Assembly: GCA_033085395.1 (NCBI GenBank)
Contig: JANQBS010000133.1
Location: 1-64,000, forward strand
Reading direction: 5' to 3'
DNA: 64,000 nucleotides
DNA from: Xanthoparmelia taractica
Taxonomy: Eukaryota > Ascomycota > Lecanoromycetes > Lecanorales > Parmeliaceae
Made by a program: the position numbers and the translations under genes. Positions 21,268 through 32,323 of this stretch are shown here, in pieces. Below the pieces are notes generated by a model. The model saw nothing but the letters and a program-made list of their open reading frames with translations. It was not told the DNA's origin and searched no databases. Numbering within the stretch: the first letter of the stretch is position 1; each line of letters begins with the position of its first letter.

Positions 21268-22805
21268 TCATACTTTGATCGACATGTTCCAAGCATCGAG
21301 TGCTACAGCAATAGCTGTGAGTAGAGCTGCATACCCTACGAGCACAGCCATAGCTCCTGCTTGGCTCATGCTTAGGGTATCGAGCGTCAAATTGACCAGC
21401 CCCGTCAGAAGGTTCGCCAACAGGAATATAGCGAGACCATTTCGGTTAAAGGCTTTCAACAGTCGGCTAGTAGCTTTCTCATATTCCTTCCTTTCCATTG
21501 TTCGACCGGCGGCCATGTAGACACCAGGAAAAAACAGCGTCTCAACAAGGCAAAAGATTGTAATTTGGGCACAGTTGAAAGCCGACACCCATAAAACATA
21601 CGGATGGTTAGCGAGACGGCGTGAAACCTGGAAAGCAAAGCCTAAGTTGTAGGAAGTCTCTAGATAGAATAACGAGACCCATACAACTGACCATACCGCT
21701 AGACGTACAAGCAATGCTTTTCTCTGCTGCGAACCCGACCCCGTGGCTGGAGTTTGACTCGAACTCCGAGGCAGCACTTGAAAGCCGAGTGACTGACCCG
21801 CCAAGAAAATGGCTAAGTAACCCCAGAACGAGAAGATTCCCTCTCGGTTCTGACTCAACAAGTCCGTCCTGGGAGCAGTGAGGATGTATGCTTTGAGACG
21901 CGTGTACTCAAGCATCGTCTGATAGACGCCCCCTACAAGGATTGAAACCAATCCAGTGTAAGGTATGACTGCAGACGCACACTGTAAGAGAGCTACAAAT
22001 GGTGGTAGCAAGGCCAGCGTAAAGAAAAAATTCCAATGTACACCGTACTCGGTAACATGCTCGGCATAATCCAGACCTTTGACGCTGTACAGTCGAATAA
22101 ACCCCAGCGCGAGAAGTGGCAACGATGCTCGAAAAGCAGAATTGAACTGTGAGCCGAAAGTGGATGTCTTGCCTGCATCTCGAGCTTTTAAAATCGGTCT
22201 AGCGGAGACCAGTCCGGCAGAAAACACAAAAGAACCTACGCCAACGTCCATCAAAGATGTTCCCCAAGTCTCGACTTTGGCGAATCGTCTAGGGAAGACT
22301 TTGAAGTCCACAGCAAGTATTGCCAAACATGTTATCACTATCATAGCTCCTCTATAGATCGTGATGAATGGTCTCATGGGTAACGACTCGAGCTCATCCA
22401 CCCGTGTAGGCTCCGCTGGCTTGCTCGCAGGAGGCTTCGAGGGTCTTTTGCGGTAATCATTTGTAGGCAATACATAGAGAAGGGCGGCAGCAGACACCAG
22501 TAGAGCGTTGAGAAGGATAGAATTCGAGGAGTACATTGTGATGGCGAGCAGTATTCCTCCCACATTGAGCAGTAAATCTGCAAGGAAAGCTGGCGGACCG
22601 TAATCTAAGAAGTAGCCTTGACGCGACTGGAGGACTGCCCATAGTAGGTATGCGGCCTACAAGCTTTGTATTAGCTGCAGAAAGGTTGGTTATATCATGG
22701 AGGACTCACTGGAGCGACAGTGGTCACCCAATTGATCTCAGAGACGGTTCCCCCAGAGAGATTGGAGACGAAGTTCTCTTTCAGCGTTTTATAACTTTGC
22801 GCCAT
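21268..22805 (-). CDS. gwt1: GPI-anchored wall transfer protein 1 (GWT1, inositol acyltransferase)
   Basis: Exons 22710-22805 and 21268-22656, 494 residues, the usual Gwt1 length. Gwt1 (human PIG-W) adds a fatty acyl chain to the inositol of glucosaminyl-phosphatidylinositol in the ER, an early step of GPI-anchor synthesis. It is the target of the antifungal fosmanogepix/manogepix class. Exon 1 gives MAQSYKTLKENFVSNLSGGT and ends in WVTTVAP. The intron (GTGAGT..TTGTAG, 53 bp, phase 0) then leads to AAYLLWAVLQSRQGYFLDYG. Family blocks include RPFITIYRGAMIVITCLAIL, FPRRFAKVETWGTSLMDVGVG and YGVHWNFFFTLALLP. The NHPYVLW segment and about 13 hydrophobic helices follow. The start lies 262 bp from the divergent GFA gene. 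Confidence 0.95.
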
Positions 22806-23067
22806 TGCTAGCTTTTCTTCCTCATTGTCAATATCAAGAAAAGTGCAGGTGGAAATAGACCTGAAGCCTCGCAAATTCGTATAGGCTCTCGATTGACTGG
22901 TCGAATGTCCACCTAGACAAAATGTTGAAGCTATTCGGGAAAAGGGTCAGGACGCGGAATGGATCCGCGGGTTGCGTCACTTTGGGAAAAGTTTTCCTCT
23001 ATCGCAATCACAATTGCATACATGCTCTTCTCAATACCTTCACTGCTGGTACTGATATATCACAATC

Positions 23068-23800
23068 ATGGATGAAAGAAACCTTCTCAGTGGGGCTTGC
23101 TCCTGTGGCCGAAATCACTACTTCATCCAAGTCCCATCAGATCCCTTAGAGACTCTTCAGGTGCTCTATGATGACAGAGCAGAGCATAGTATGTCAATCT
23201 CAGCAGGCTGTGATCGTATTACTTACATTCGAAGCTGTTTCCCTTCGCGTCCCGTTAGCACAAATCCACAGTACCACCTACGCCTTCTTCCCTGACGAAA
23301 CCCCCAGCACGATCAAACGTGTATTCACTCCACGTCGCGCCCCACATACGAAGCGGCATTTCTGTGGAATTTGCGGTACTTCAATCAGTCACTGGAGCGA
23401 AGAGACTCCAGAGGAAGCGGAGTGGATCTACGTGAACATTGGAAGTCTTAAGAGGGATAGCATGGAACGTCTGGAGGATGCTGGACTTCTGCCGAGTGTA
23501 TGGACCGAGGATAAAGGGACGACGCAGACAGCTACTGGTGCTGCACAAATGGTCGCCAACCTAAATCAAGGTCGTGAAGTACGGGGCACTCCTTGGTTTG
23601 AGGAAATGATTCAGGTTAGCGAGCTGGGGAAGATCAAGAGGAGAAGAGGAGGGGAGACTAGCTCTGACGGGCACACAAGAGTGGAATGGGAGATCACCGA
23701 ATTTGAGAGTAATGAGGAGGATGTTGCAGCTGCAAGCATAGGCAAGAGGAAGCTTGGTTCTGTGGATCATGGGGACGATGTTGAAATGAGGAGCGGATGA
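23068..23800 (+). CDS. GFA/CENP-V (Mss4-like) zinc-binding protein
   Basis: Exons 23068-23188 and 23235-23800, 228 residues. The fold binds zinc through cysteines: GACSCG near the N-terminus and CGICGT in the middle are visible. The family includes bacterial glutathione-dependent formaldehyde-activating enzyme (Gfa) and CENP-V. Fungal members are mostly uncharacterised, so no reaction is claimed. The central sequence STTYAFFPDETPSTIKRVFT, followed by HFCGICGTSISHWSEE, is typical of the fungal subfamily. The intron (23189-23234, GTATGT..CGAAG) is short at 46 bp and the acceptor is chosen for frame only, so a few residues around the junction may be wrong. The C-terminal ~60 residues are charged and low-complexity. 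Confidence 0.75.
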
Positions 23801-24292
23801 TGATTTACGATACACACGGTAGGAAATTGCAAGGCCCCTAATATAATGAAAAATGCCACCTTTCATCACCTGGAGCATTCGGGTATATCTGGCATAGCAT
23901 TGCTAGAGCTGAATGAAAGTGGCAGTGGCAGTCTATGTCGCCAACTTCCCTCATTCTCGCGTCGATTTAGGACAGCAAACCGGGATTAGGAGGATTAGTA
24001 TCCATATCCACTATTACTTTCCTTTGACACCATCCTACTTGCATATCATCAGAAAAGATTGTACCTACATACACCTGCTATGGCTAATCACCTGTGTTAA
24101 GCGGTCATCATCAAGTGACGATATATATCCGGCGCGTCTCCACCGTGACTTGGATTGTTTATCCTCTCCACTTGCGTAAATACTTTTCCACGTTGCAGTT
24201 GATTTCTAAGGTCTCGACACATACTTGGTCCTCAACACTCTTGGAAATAATCCCACACGCACCCAGAGAACCTTCAATCCCCCTAACATAAC
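23801..24292. other. Intergenic region, nothing recognised
   Basis: 492 bases between two genes on the same strand, presumably the 3' end of the GFA gene and the promoter of the next. No coding segment or repeat stands out. Confidence 0.6.
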
Positions 24293-27200
24293 ATGGGCAC
24301 CTTGACCGACATCACAGCGCGAGCCGGCAACACCTTGAAACGTCAATCGAATTCGTCCATGGGATATCAGTCCCTCGATTCACCGACTTCAGCAATGAAA
24401 TCAGCCGAGAAAGAGAATTCGGCGAAATCCAGATCACCACATTTCATGACGCCAACCCTCTCTTCTTCCTTACAGTCCGCTGCAACAGCCAACATTACGC
24501 CTGTACGTTTAGCAAAGTCTAACAAGGCAGATAGTAGCAACGCATGGATGAAGTCGGCTGCTAAACGCGTCGGTTTCCGCCGTACTGGTGATGGCACACC
24601 TCGGTCCAAGAAAGAAAGGCCTCCCAAGGATTCTAAAACAATCAGCTTCCCAGAAAAGGTGTGTCTTTCTTTGGATTTTCCATATACATTGCTAACGCCA
24701 TTAGCTTGCCATCTCATCTCACAGTACGGCCTCAGACACTCCCCCATCAGCAAAACAGCAGCCTCCAAAGGCTTCACCCACGGATAAGCCTCTTCCCAGT
24801 CCACCCAGAGGTCAACCCTTCAACCCAGGTGAATTTGATGAGCCCAAAACCCTTATCGATGCCAGCGAGAAGCCTCTTCGCCGTCGTTCACCTCCTGGTA
24901 AGGTCGTACTTGAAGAAGATTGGCCAGTCCTGTTTCCAAAGCGGCCTGCGAGTCCCGGAACTGTTCAGGAGATGCTCCGCGATACTGGCTCGCAGTTGGC
25001 GCAACTAGCGGAACCAGGCCAAAAGGAGAGGTGTCCTGTCCTTGGAAACACGCTCCGTCAAGTCCCAGGCGAGGAGCAGCTTCCCGTCTCTAGGTATTCC
25101 GCGACGTACAAAATCCCTCGCAGTGAGACATCTTCGCCAATTATTGGTGAGCCTTCTGGCGCCAACGAGGACACAGAAAACATTCACACCGATGATCCTT
25201 TCAAAGATGGAGTTTACGATTCCGGCCCAGTCTTACCTGCGAAGTCTCCACGAATGACGTCCGACTCTCCTTCCAATCTTTCCGCTGGAGCGGCAGCTGT
25301 GGAGAAGCTAGCACAAGAATCAAGGCCTACAATTGAACCTCGTCAGACGCGTACTTCCTCGCTCCGTGCTCGTCTGTCAGCTGGGCAGCTGGTCAGAGAC
25401 GGCCAGAACAAGGTCATCGGCTTTACAGACTTTACCGCAACTCCTGAGCCTACCTTGGGTACCACTAAACGAGATAGCTTACGTGCTCGCAAAGAGACCC
25501 TTAGCCATCGGTCTCGATCACCACCCGCAAAGCCAGTTTCGCACCCGCTTCGCACCAATCCATCCAAGGAGTCAATTGGCGGCAATCGAGCGCCAGCGCA
25601 ATTTGTAGCCGGTAGCCGACGTCCGACTCATCCTCGTCGCCCAAGCAGTCGCGGTAGCCTTCGAAATGAATTCCGAGAGCCGACTCCGCCTCTTCCTATT
25701 GCATCTTCAAGCCGACCGGCGCCAAGCCGTCCTGCACTTGCGATTCCCAGAAGCGAGGACACCAAGCATGGCAAGCTTTCTGAGAAGGCTCCCATTGAAG
25801 TACCTGCAAGCAAGAGCTCTATTCCTGTGCCACGTCAACCGATGTCGAACTTGCCGAGACAGCCTACTAGCAAAGCTGGGACTTCAGATCCAAAGGAAGT
25901 CGAAGTCAGTGGAGTGGAGAAGGAAACCCGCGGTGAATTTGCGATTTTCGAAGGACATTCATCCTTGGACATGGTCAAAAACCTCGAGCAGACATTGTCT
26001 GATTCATCCCTGGATGCAATAAGTGACAGCAATGATTTTTACACCACGGGCCAACCTACCCAAGCTTTGGTCGACAGTCACGGGGCACATATTCTCGAAG
26101 CTATCGAAGAATCTCCTCAACACGCTTATAAGCTTAAGCGTCTGTCTACTGCTTCGCCAGAATTTGGCCCAACTTTGAAGATCTCAGCGTCTGCCGAACG
26201 ATTTATCATGGGTCCTGATCTCGGTAGAGAGAAAGACCCTCTTAGTAAGAAGAAGAGTAAGGAGCTCGACCGTGCTGTGATGCAAACCGATCAGAAACAC
26301 CGCCCCTCTTCTAGCCAAGGCCTTTCCCGCTCAGGGTCTCGTCTTGGTCTGATTGGTACAAAAGCAAGGGAGAAGAAAGTGAAGAGTGCAGATCTTGGCA
26401 AGCTCTCACCCGCGATCGACAATCTAATCAACGGCTCCCATAAGCTGTCAGCTCAGCTAAATCACGAGAGCACAGATGTGTCTGCCAGAGGTTCTTCTAT
26501 TAGTACATCAGTCAATGATCCGTTTTTCGACGCGCGTTCACAGCTCCAGGCAAGCCCTGGAAAAGGAAACGATCTCGATGGCCAAGAACTAAATGCAACT
26601 GGGGAAGGGTCCTGGATTCGATTCTTTGGAGAAAACACAGGTACTTTGAGTAGCAACTTATCGAGTACTACTGGAATTGTATCTAACGAATCTCACATCG
26701 AGAATGGTAAACAGACCGATAAGGTCTCGGATGAAGGGAGCAGCCCCTTCGAGGATAGCACGGTTGCAGCTAAAGACTTCGCAAAGGAGCCTAAAGACGC
26801 ACTCCCAACCAACTACTCTCATATCGAGAACGGCACCAAGACTGATTATATGTTCTCAGACGAAGCAAATCCATTTGGGGATACCGTCAATGCAACCGAA
26901 GATTCCGCGAAAGAGCCTGAAGATAAGAACGGTGATGCATCCGTCACCTACTTACCCTCGACTCCCGAGCAGCGGCTCCCTACGGATATCTGCAACTCTG
27001 GCAGCCATCCCCCACGTAGCTCCTCTCGTATGGCCCACCCTGATTTTACTACGGCCAAGAATTCTCCCGTGTCGCCCCTGTCCGCAGATAATCGCCCGCC
27101 AACCCCATTCAAAGACACGCCTCAGGACTTTGCTCGTCGTCAAAACAATCTAGGCTCACTCCGCGGCCACGGCACCTCCCAACTCGATCTCTCCGATACC

Positions 27201-27794
27201 GCTTCCAAAAGGGACTCCACCGCTCACGAGTCCAGCAAATCTCAAGCCTCCGCCTCCAAAGGCAGCCTCTCCATCTTCCGCGGTCTCTTCCACAAGCGCT
27301 CTTCGGAAAACGAACCTCTCAAATTCGCCAAGAAGACCAAACCCAAACCTAAACCCACTACCAACGGCTCCTCCAGCAGTCCCTTTCCACCAATCTCAGA
27401 AGTCCACCCTATCCACCGCCCCACCCTCGCCTCCATTGCCCGCTCCGCCGCCAGCACAGCTCGCCCTATCACCACCGCCACCACCCGCCCCACCACCCCA
27501 GCAACAACACCCTCCCTCGTCTCGCCCCTCGCATCCGAAACCTCCACCTCCACCAACCTGGCAATGGAACTCCTCGACCTCTCCCGCAAAGAGCGCTCGT
27601 CGCCTAAGAAGGAAAAACTGCTCCAGCTCGGCAGCATCATGGTCGAGGGCATCACGCAGGCGAGGAACGCGGAGAAGGCGATGGAGGAGGCGAAGCAGGC
27701 GGCTAGGAGGGCAGAGGTCGCCCATGCGCTTTGCAGAAAGAGCTTGAAGGAGGTTACGAGGTGTGTGGAGGTTTGGAGTAAGGCGGCAATTTGA
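24293..27794 (+). CDS. Large disordered fungal protein with C-terminal coiled-coil (unknown function)
   Basis: Exons 24293-24658 and 24705-27794, 1,151 residues. The intron (GTGTGT, branch GCTAAC, ATTAG; 46 bp) is phase 0. I do not recognise a named family. Most of the protein is Ser/Pro/Lys-rich and predicted disordered by eye, with many SP/TP sites that could be kinase targets. The C-terminal ~80 residues differ. NLAMELLDLSRKERSSPKKE leads into a helical, alternating segment with KAMEEAKQAARRAEVAHAL that ends in EVTRCVEVWSKAA, which looks like a conserved coiled-coil. An internal tandem duplication (SHIENG..AKEPKD) lies at nucleotides 26691-26942. The second exon's opening (LAISSHSTASDTPPSAK) matches the style of exon 1, supporting the join. 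A cytoskeletal or polarity scaffold is possible but unsupported. Confidence 0.75.
26691..26942 (+). repeat. 126-bp coding tandem duplication
   Basis: Two diverged copies with a 126-bp offset encode 42-residue units beginning SHIENG and ending AKEPKD or AKEPED. The spacing is exactly a multiple of three, so the frame is kept. Confidence 0.8.
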
Positions 27795-28876
27795 TTGAGT
27801 GGTGTTGTTTGTGGAAGGGTGATGAGATGGTGTGTGTGCTGCGTATGCTTGCGTCGTGTTCTTGTTCTTAAGACCATGTGGATGATATCTTCCTTTCGAT
27901 TCTTGAAGGGTCTGGAACTCTCCCCTTTTCCTTTTCCTTTTTGAGTAGGGGTAAGAGGTGGATTGGTGTTGATTGGATCGAGAGAGATTGTGAGACGCAG
28001 AATACTTTATCTGGACAGGCCTGGAGCTTCTTCTTTCATCCATCTTGTTTGAGAATGACAGCCATAACGGTGTCTGTCGCTGTCCCTGGCTGCGTCTATC
28101 CCCTTTTTGTCTCTCACGTGAGGATTGCTGAGGACCAGTAGTACACTAGAATAATAATCATACACAGCACCCTTGAGTACATAGCACCCTTGAGAACAAC
28201 ATCAATAACAGTATCCATCCATCCCCATCTCTTTACTCATCCTCGTTCTCGTCCCCTCTCATGTGAAGATCAGCAGTACACTAGACTGAGCATTAGCAGC
28301 AGAACCCTAGAATGAGAATGAGAACGAGAATCATACACAGCACCTTCGAGTACATACACCTGTGCACATTGCTCAAGTACACTATACACACTTGTGAACA
28401 TGACTTGAGTACACACACACTTGTCCACAATGCGCACACGAGATGAGATACTTTTTAACAGAGATACCTTTTTACAGAGATAGTATTGCATTTTACTAAC
28501 TATCTACCTATCCAGTAGCATCCACCTCTCTTCAAACCTATGACAACTGCATTCGTTTGCTCTTTCTCTCTTTCTCTTCTTCCTTCGTTCTGGTTCGTTC
28601 GTCCGTTGGCTTAATCTATGATAATTGCATTCGGTCGCCTTTTATGAATTGAGAAAGAAAGGGGGAAAGAAAGAGGGAAAAAAAAAAAGAAGAAGAGAAG
28701 TATGGCATTTCCACCGCCGCACTGGGTATCCACGACCGCCCATTGAATCCTCCCTCAAATATCAATTATATCCAGCAGCTCACTCTCAATCTCTTTATCC
28801 AGCAGTTCACTCATTCTCATTCTTACGCGCAATCTCAATCCCTCCCTCTACCCCCACCCCCTTTCCCCTCTTTCCC
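27795..28876. other. Convergent intergenic region with degenerate repeats
   Basis: 1,082 bases between convergent genes. It includes imperfectly duplicated sequence (28131-28440) and GA-rich and CT-rich tracts. No gene is supported. Confidence 0.6.
28131..28440. repeat. Imperfect direct repeats (AGTACACTAGA..ATCATACACAGCACC..GAGTACAT)
   Basis: The block AGTACACTAGA, then AATCATACACAGCACC, then TTGAGTACATA occurs near 28140 and again, expanded and mutated, at 28275-28360. Further TTGAGTACAC motifs follow up to 28420. It looks like local duplication of noncoding DNA. Confidence 0.6.
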
Positions 28877-30136
28877 TCACAACCCCTCCTCCTTCCCATC
28901 CCCTCCCCCCTCCTCCTTCCCCTCTCCCTTCACCGCCTTCTCCCCATCCCCCTCACCCCCAACCTCACCCTCCCCCCCTCTCAAAACCATCACCTTCTCC
29001 AATCCCTGAAACACACTCGCGCGAATCTTTCCATCCGCGCCCTTGAATTGAATGCGCAGGTCGCCGTTTGGATTTACGGGGCGGGCGTCGTGGGCGCTGA
29101 GGGGTAGGTGGTCATGGGCGTTGATGGGGTAGTGGGATAGGACTTCGCCTGTCGAGTGGGGGGGGGTGATGTTAGGAAGGGGTGGATGGGAAGGAAAGCG
29201 GGGAAGGAAAATGGGGGGGACGGAGGGAGGGAAGGGAGGAAGGGAGGGAGGAAAAGGGAGGGGGAGAAGGTGGGGGGAGAAATGTGAGTCGAAGTGACAT
29301 AAGACTACGTTTCACGTACCTGGATACTTGACCGACTGGATAAAATCCCCGTTTCGCACCTCAAGCGCATACACTTCAAAGGGTTCATAGTGATCCGGCG
29401 CCGTGAGCGAGCTCATTCTCGCAGGTTGAGCAATGGGCTCCGTGTTGGCGCGCAGCGTAGTGGTGCTAGCTACGAGACTAGGAACGGAATCCGTCGGCGA
29501 AGACTGGCGAGCATATCTAGCTGGTCGGTTCGGTGGCGTAGACGGATACCGGACGCGTGAGGGAGGCGTTGAGGGAATTCGCACGCGTGGGTGATTGATA
29601 GTTTGGTGATTCGTGTTGGAATTGACGTTATGCACGCTTGCCTCATAAGGCCTGAAGGATTGTTGCACTGCGAGTTGAGCTTGCACGAGGTCGCGATATG
29701 CTGTTAGCTCGGCGGGGTCGAAGGGTCGGTAGGCGTTTGGGGGATATGTAGCGCGTTGGTTTGTGGTGAGCGATGATCGAGGCGGACGATACGGACCGGA
29801 AGTGTTCACGACGCCTTGGTCGGCGAGGTTGAAGTTGTTGTACCAAGGTCCAGTGTTTCCATAGCGAGTGCTTGTCGCCGTCTGTGCAGAGAGAGGAGTA
29901 GTGAACTCTTGAGCGTGCACGTTCCATGTCGTTGCTTGTGATGGAACTTGTGAACGGTATCCCTGGGCGTGAGCTACTTCGGCGAGGTGCATTACTACCC
30001 AGCGTCGGCGAGCGGGTCCGGTTATGCCTTCTGAATAGTTACCACGAAGACGCGATTCATAGCGAATGATGGCTGAGAACTGCTCGTGGAAGGCGTCTGT
30101 TGGGTTATTGTTGCTGATGGGTACTGAGAGAGGCAT
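28877..30136 (-). CDS. Hypothetical protein, Pro/Ser-rich centre with folded ends
   Basis: Exons 29320-30136 and 28877-29148, 362 residues. The start is the ATG at 30136 (MPLSVPISNNNPTDAFHEQF); a frame four codons longer begins with TTG. The N-terminal ~80 residues look folded and helical (RYESRLRGNYSEGITGPARR, WVVMHLAEVAHAQGY). The centre is Ser/Pro/Asn/Arg-rich. A second ordered segment spans the splice site (HYEPFEVYALEVRNGDFIQS, VKYPG and then EVLSHYPINAHDHLPLSAHD). The intron is 171 bp and G-rich (GTACGT..GACAG), phase 1, and joining it extends the second ordered segment without a break. The end is a Gly/Glu/Lys-rich acidic tail. I do not recognise the family. Confidence 0.65.
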
Positions 30137-30851
30137 CTTGTGGCTCAAGCAGAAGTGCCCACTACGATGGAATGTTTGGTGGTGTGCTAGAGGTTAGGAA
30201 GTAGAGCAAGGGAAGCTATGTATGAGCTTTAGTAGTAGCAGAATACAGTGTTAATGAAGAAGACGGAGGCAGAAGAAAAATCTGGCTAGCGTGTTGACTT
30301 CTGAAAGGCTCATTTCTTGCTATCACTTTGACAGTGGCAAAACACGTTACTTGGCAACAATGGTCACGTGCTGGGAAGGTGCAATCCCTGCCATAATGAT
30401 TGCAAGCATATAAGTATCTGGCCATCACAAGAACAGACTCCATAGGACCAATGTCATAGATAGCAATACAAAATATCAAGATGTAACCATTTTCCCAGCT
30501 GGAAGGCTGAAAGGATTCAGCAGATAAGAGGCATCAAGTAGTCTTTAATGATTAGAGCACTGCATAACAAATCTCTTAAGTATGTTTGCCGCCCCATGTG
30601 CAAAGGGAGAAAGCAGGGTGGTGGTGTGCCCCCTCTGTCTCCAATGTTCTATCAAAGATCACAAGACCCACAAGTGCTATGATTTCTGTCAATTTTAGAC
30701 CACATGCAAGGATTGTCGAGGAATTTTAGGTGGAGGTGTCCCTATGTTTGAAGGCTTATGCACAGTTTTGTTCGCCATTCGTGATTCGTGCTGTCTGTCT
30801 TATCCCATCATATCATACAGTCCGTCGCTGTCATGTCTGCATTCAATCTCT
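30137..30851. other. Intergenic region, nothing recognised
   Basis: 715 bases between two genes on the minus strand, holding the promoter of the Pro/Ser-rich gene and the 3' end of the SRPBCC gene. No coding segment or repeat is supported. Confidence 0.6.
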
Positions 30852-31466
30852 TTACTTCTTCCCCACAACGGCATTGGCCAGGTCAGCCAAAGCCTCCTTA
30901 CGCTTGAATTTAGCATCCTCAATTACACCTGTTTATACATATTAGCCAAGATGTTCTGCCGTCGAATGTGCTCAACAGGCTCTTTTCATACCAGCATCGG
31001 CGTCCGAGGAGAAGTGTGCCGACCATTGCACAAAAGTTGACCCCTCGCTTGATCCAGTTGTCACAGCATAGCACCTGATGGTGGAGATGACGCTGGAGTA
31101 TGTGAGAGCTGGGGTGGAGGAAATAACGGAGTAAGTGATGAAGTGGTCAATGCTCTTTGGAAAGAAAGTACGTTAGCAAGGTAGCGTGTCAAGTACGAGT
31201 GAATGGGAGAATGGGAGATGGTAAAAGAAAAGTATCTGGTGTACCGAGTGCTCTTCCTGCTTCACTTCCTGCTCCGTGCCATCCTTAAAAGTCCATTTGA
31301 CAATATCGGTCTCAGGAGATGCGCCCTTGACATAATTGCTCTTGTCTATCTTGGACCAAAAGTGCTGGAAGTCTTGGAGCTTGATCAAATGCCAGACTTG
31401 GGCGAGAGGGGCGGCAATTACGGAGGACTCTGAAACCGAGGTGGAGGTGGGAATGCGGCTCGTCAT
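30852..31466 (-). CDS. SRPBCC / polyketide-cyclase-like (START-fold) protein
   Basis: Exons 31245-31466, 30992-31154 and 30852-30928, 153 residues. SRPBCC proteins form a helix-grip cavity that binds hydrophobic ligands. The N-terminal block VSESSVIAAPLAQVWHLIKL followed by FQHFWSKIDKS is the usual first strand and helices of the family. Splicing gives SIDHFITYSVISSTPALTYS and then TFVQWSAHFSSDADAG, the central strands (the FVQWSAHF pattern is typical). The last exon gives the C-terminal helix with EALADLANAVV. Introns are 31155-31244 (90 bp, branch GCTAAC) and 30929-30991 (63 bp, GTATGA..AACAG), phases 0 and 1, and they restore frame exactly. There is no signal peptide. Ligand and role are unknown. 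Confidence 0.8.
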
Positions 31467-32323
31467 GTTGACTATTCCAAGAGAGTGTATAAGGTAGAAG
31501 GATTGTGATGGGGGAGTGGGTGGTCAATTGGGCGTGGTTTCTGATGATTGTGTGTTGGAAAGAAAGTTGTCTTGTCGGAGAAGAGTGGTGTATGTTGTTG
31601 TTGTCGTATGTAGTAGAAGTAACTTTTGCAGTGTGGCATGCAATCATCCGATTGACTTTCTCCAGTTTTATATTTTAGTGCTGCCAAGAAAACCCAAGAA
31701 AACAGCTAGTCCTGATCTGAATCCCAACAGTGCCAACCACAACCTCCTTTTGGCGCTGATAGTACTCCAAGGTCAAGTGTCATGATATATTTGTAGAAAT
31801 TCCAGTGGTTAACGGTCGTCTTCTCGTCTCACCTGGACCAGTCTTAACTTCCATGCTGTCACAGAAGTTATCCATTGACGTCTTTCTCCTACAGTGTCCG
31901 CCAACCTTGAAGATGTGGAGCATGGTTGAAGGAGTCCAAAGTCTTTTATATAAGTATTCCGGGAGCTTTCTGAAGCGGCATCCATCGTTGCTCTCTTTAT
32001 AAGGTTTGGTGCTTGGATGATACCTGTTGACCAGATTTATCAAGAAGCATCAGCCTCTTTGTCCAACTCCTACGATGTCTCCACTCCTTTAACTTCTCGG
32101 CTTGCATAGTGGGCCTTTGGGGCGCATGCATATTCTATGGAATTGAATTGAGAGATTTGACGTATCCAGTACTGTCCGTGAATCCCTTTCTGAGCTCTCC
32201 CTCGATTGAAACCCTGTGGTTTCTCTTCCTCTTCCTTTTCAAACTCTTGTCGATCCGCTATCAGATTCTTCCACTGGAGGAGAGTTCTTTCGATCACATT
32301 GTGTCACTCAATTTGTGTTAATC
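31467..32323. other. Divergent intergenic region
   Basis: 857 bases between the SRPBCC gene and the pentapeptide-repeat gene. Short frames in it have no recognisable features, and it presumably contains both promoters. Confidence 0.55.
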
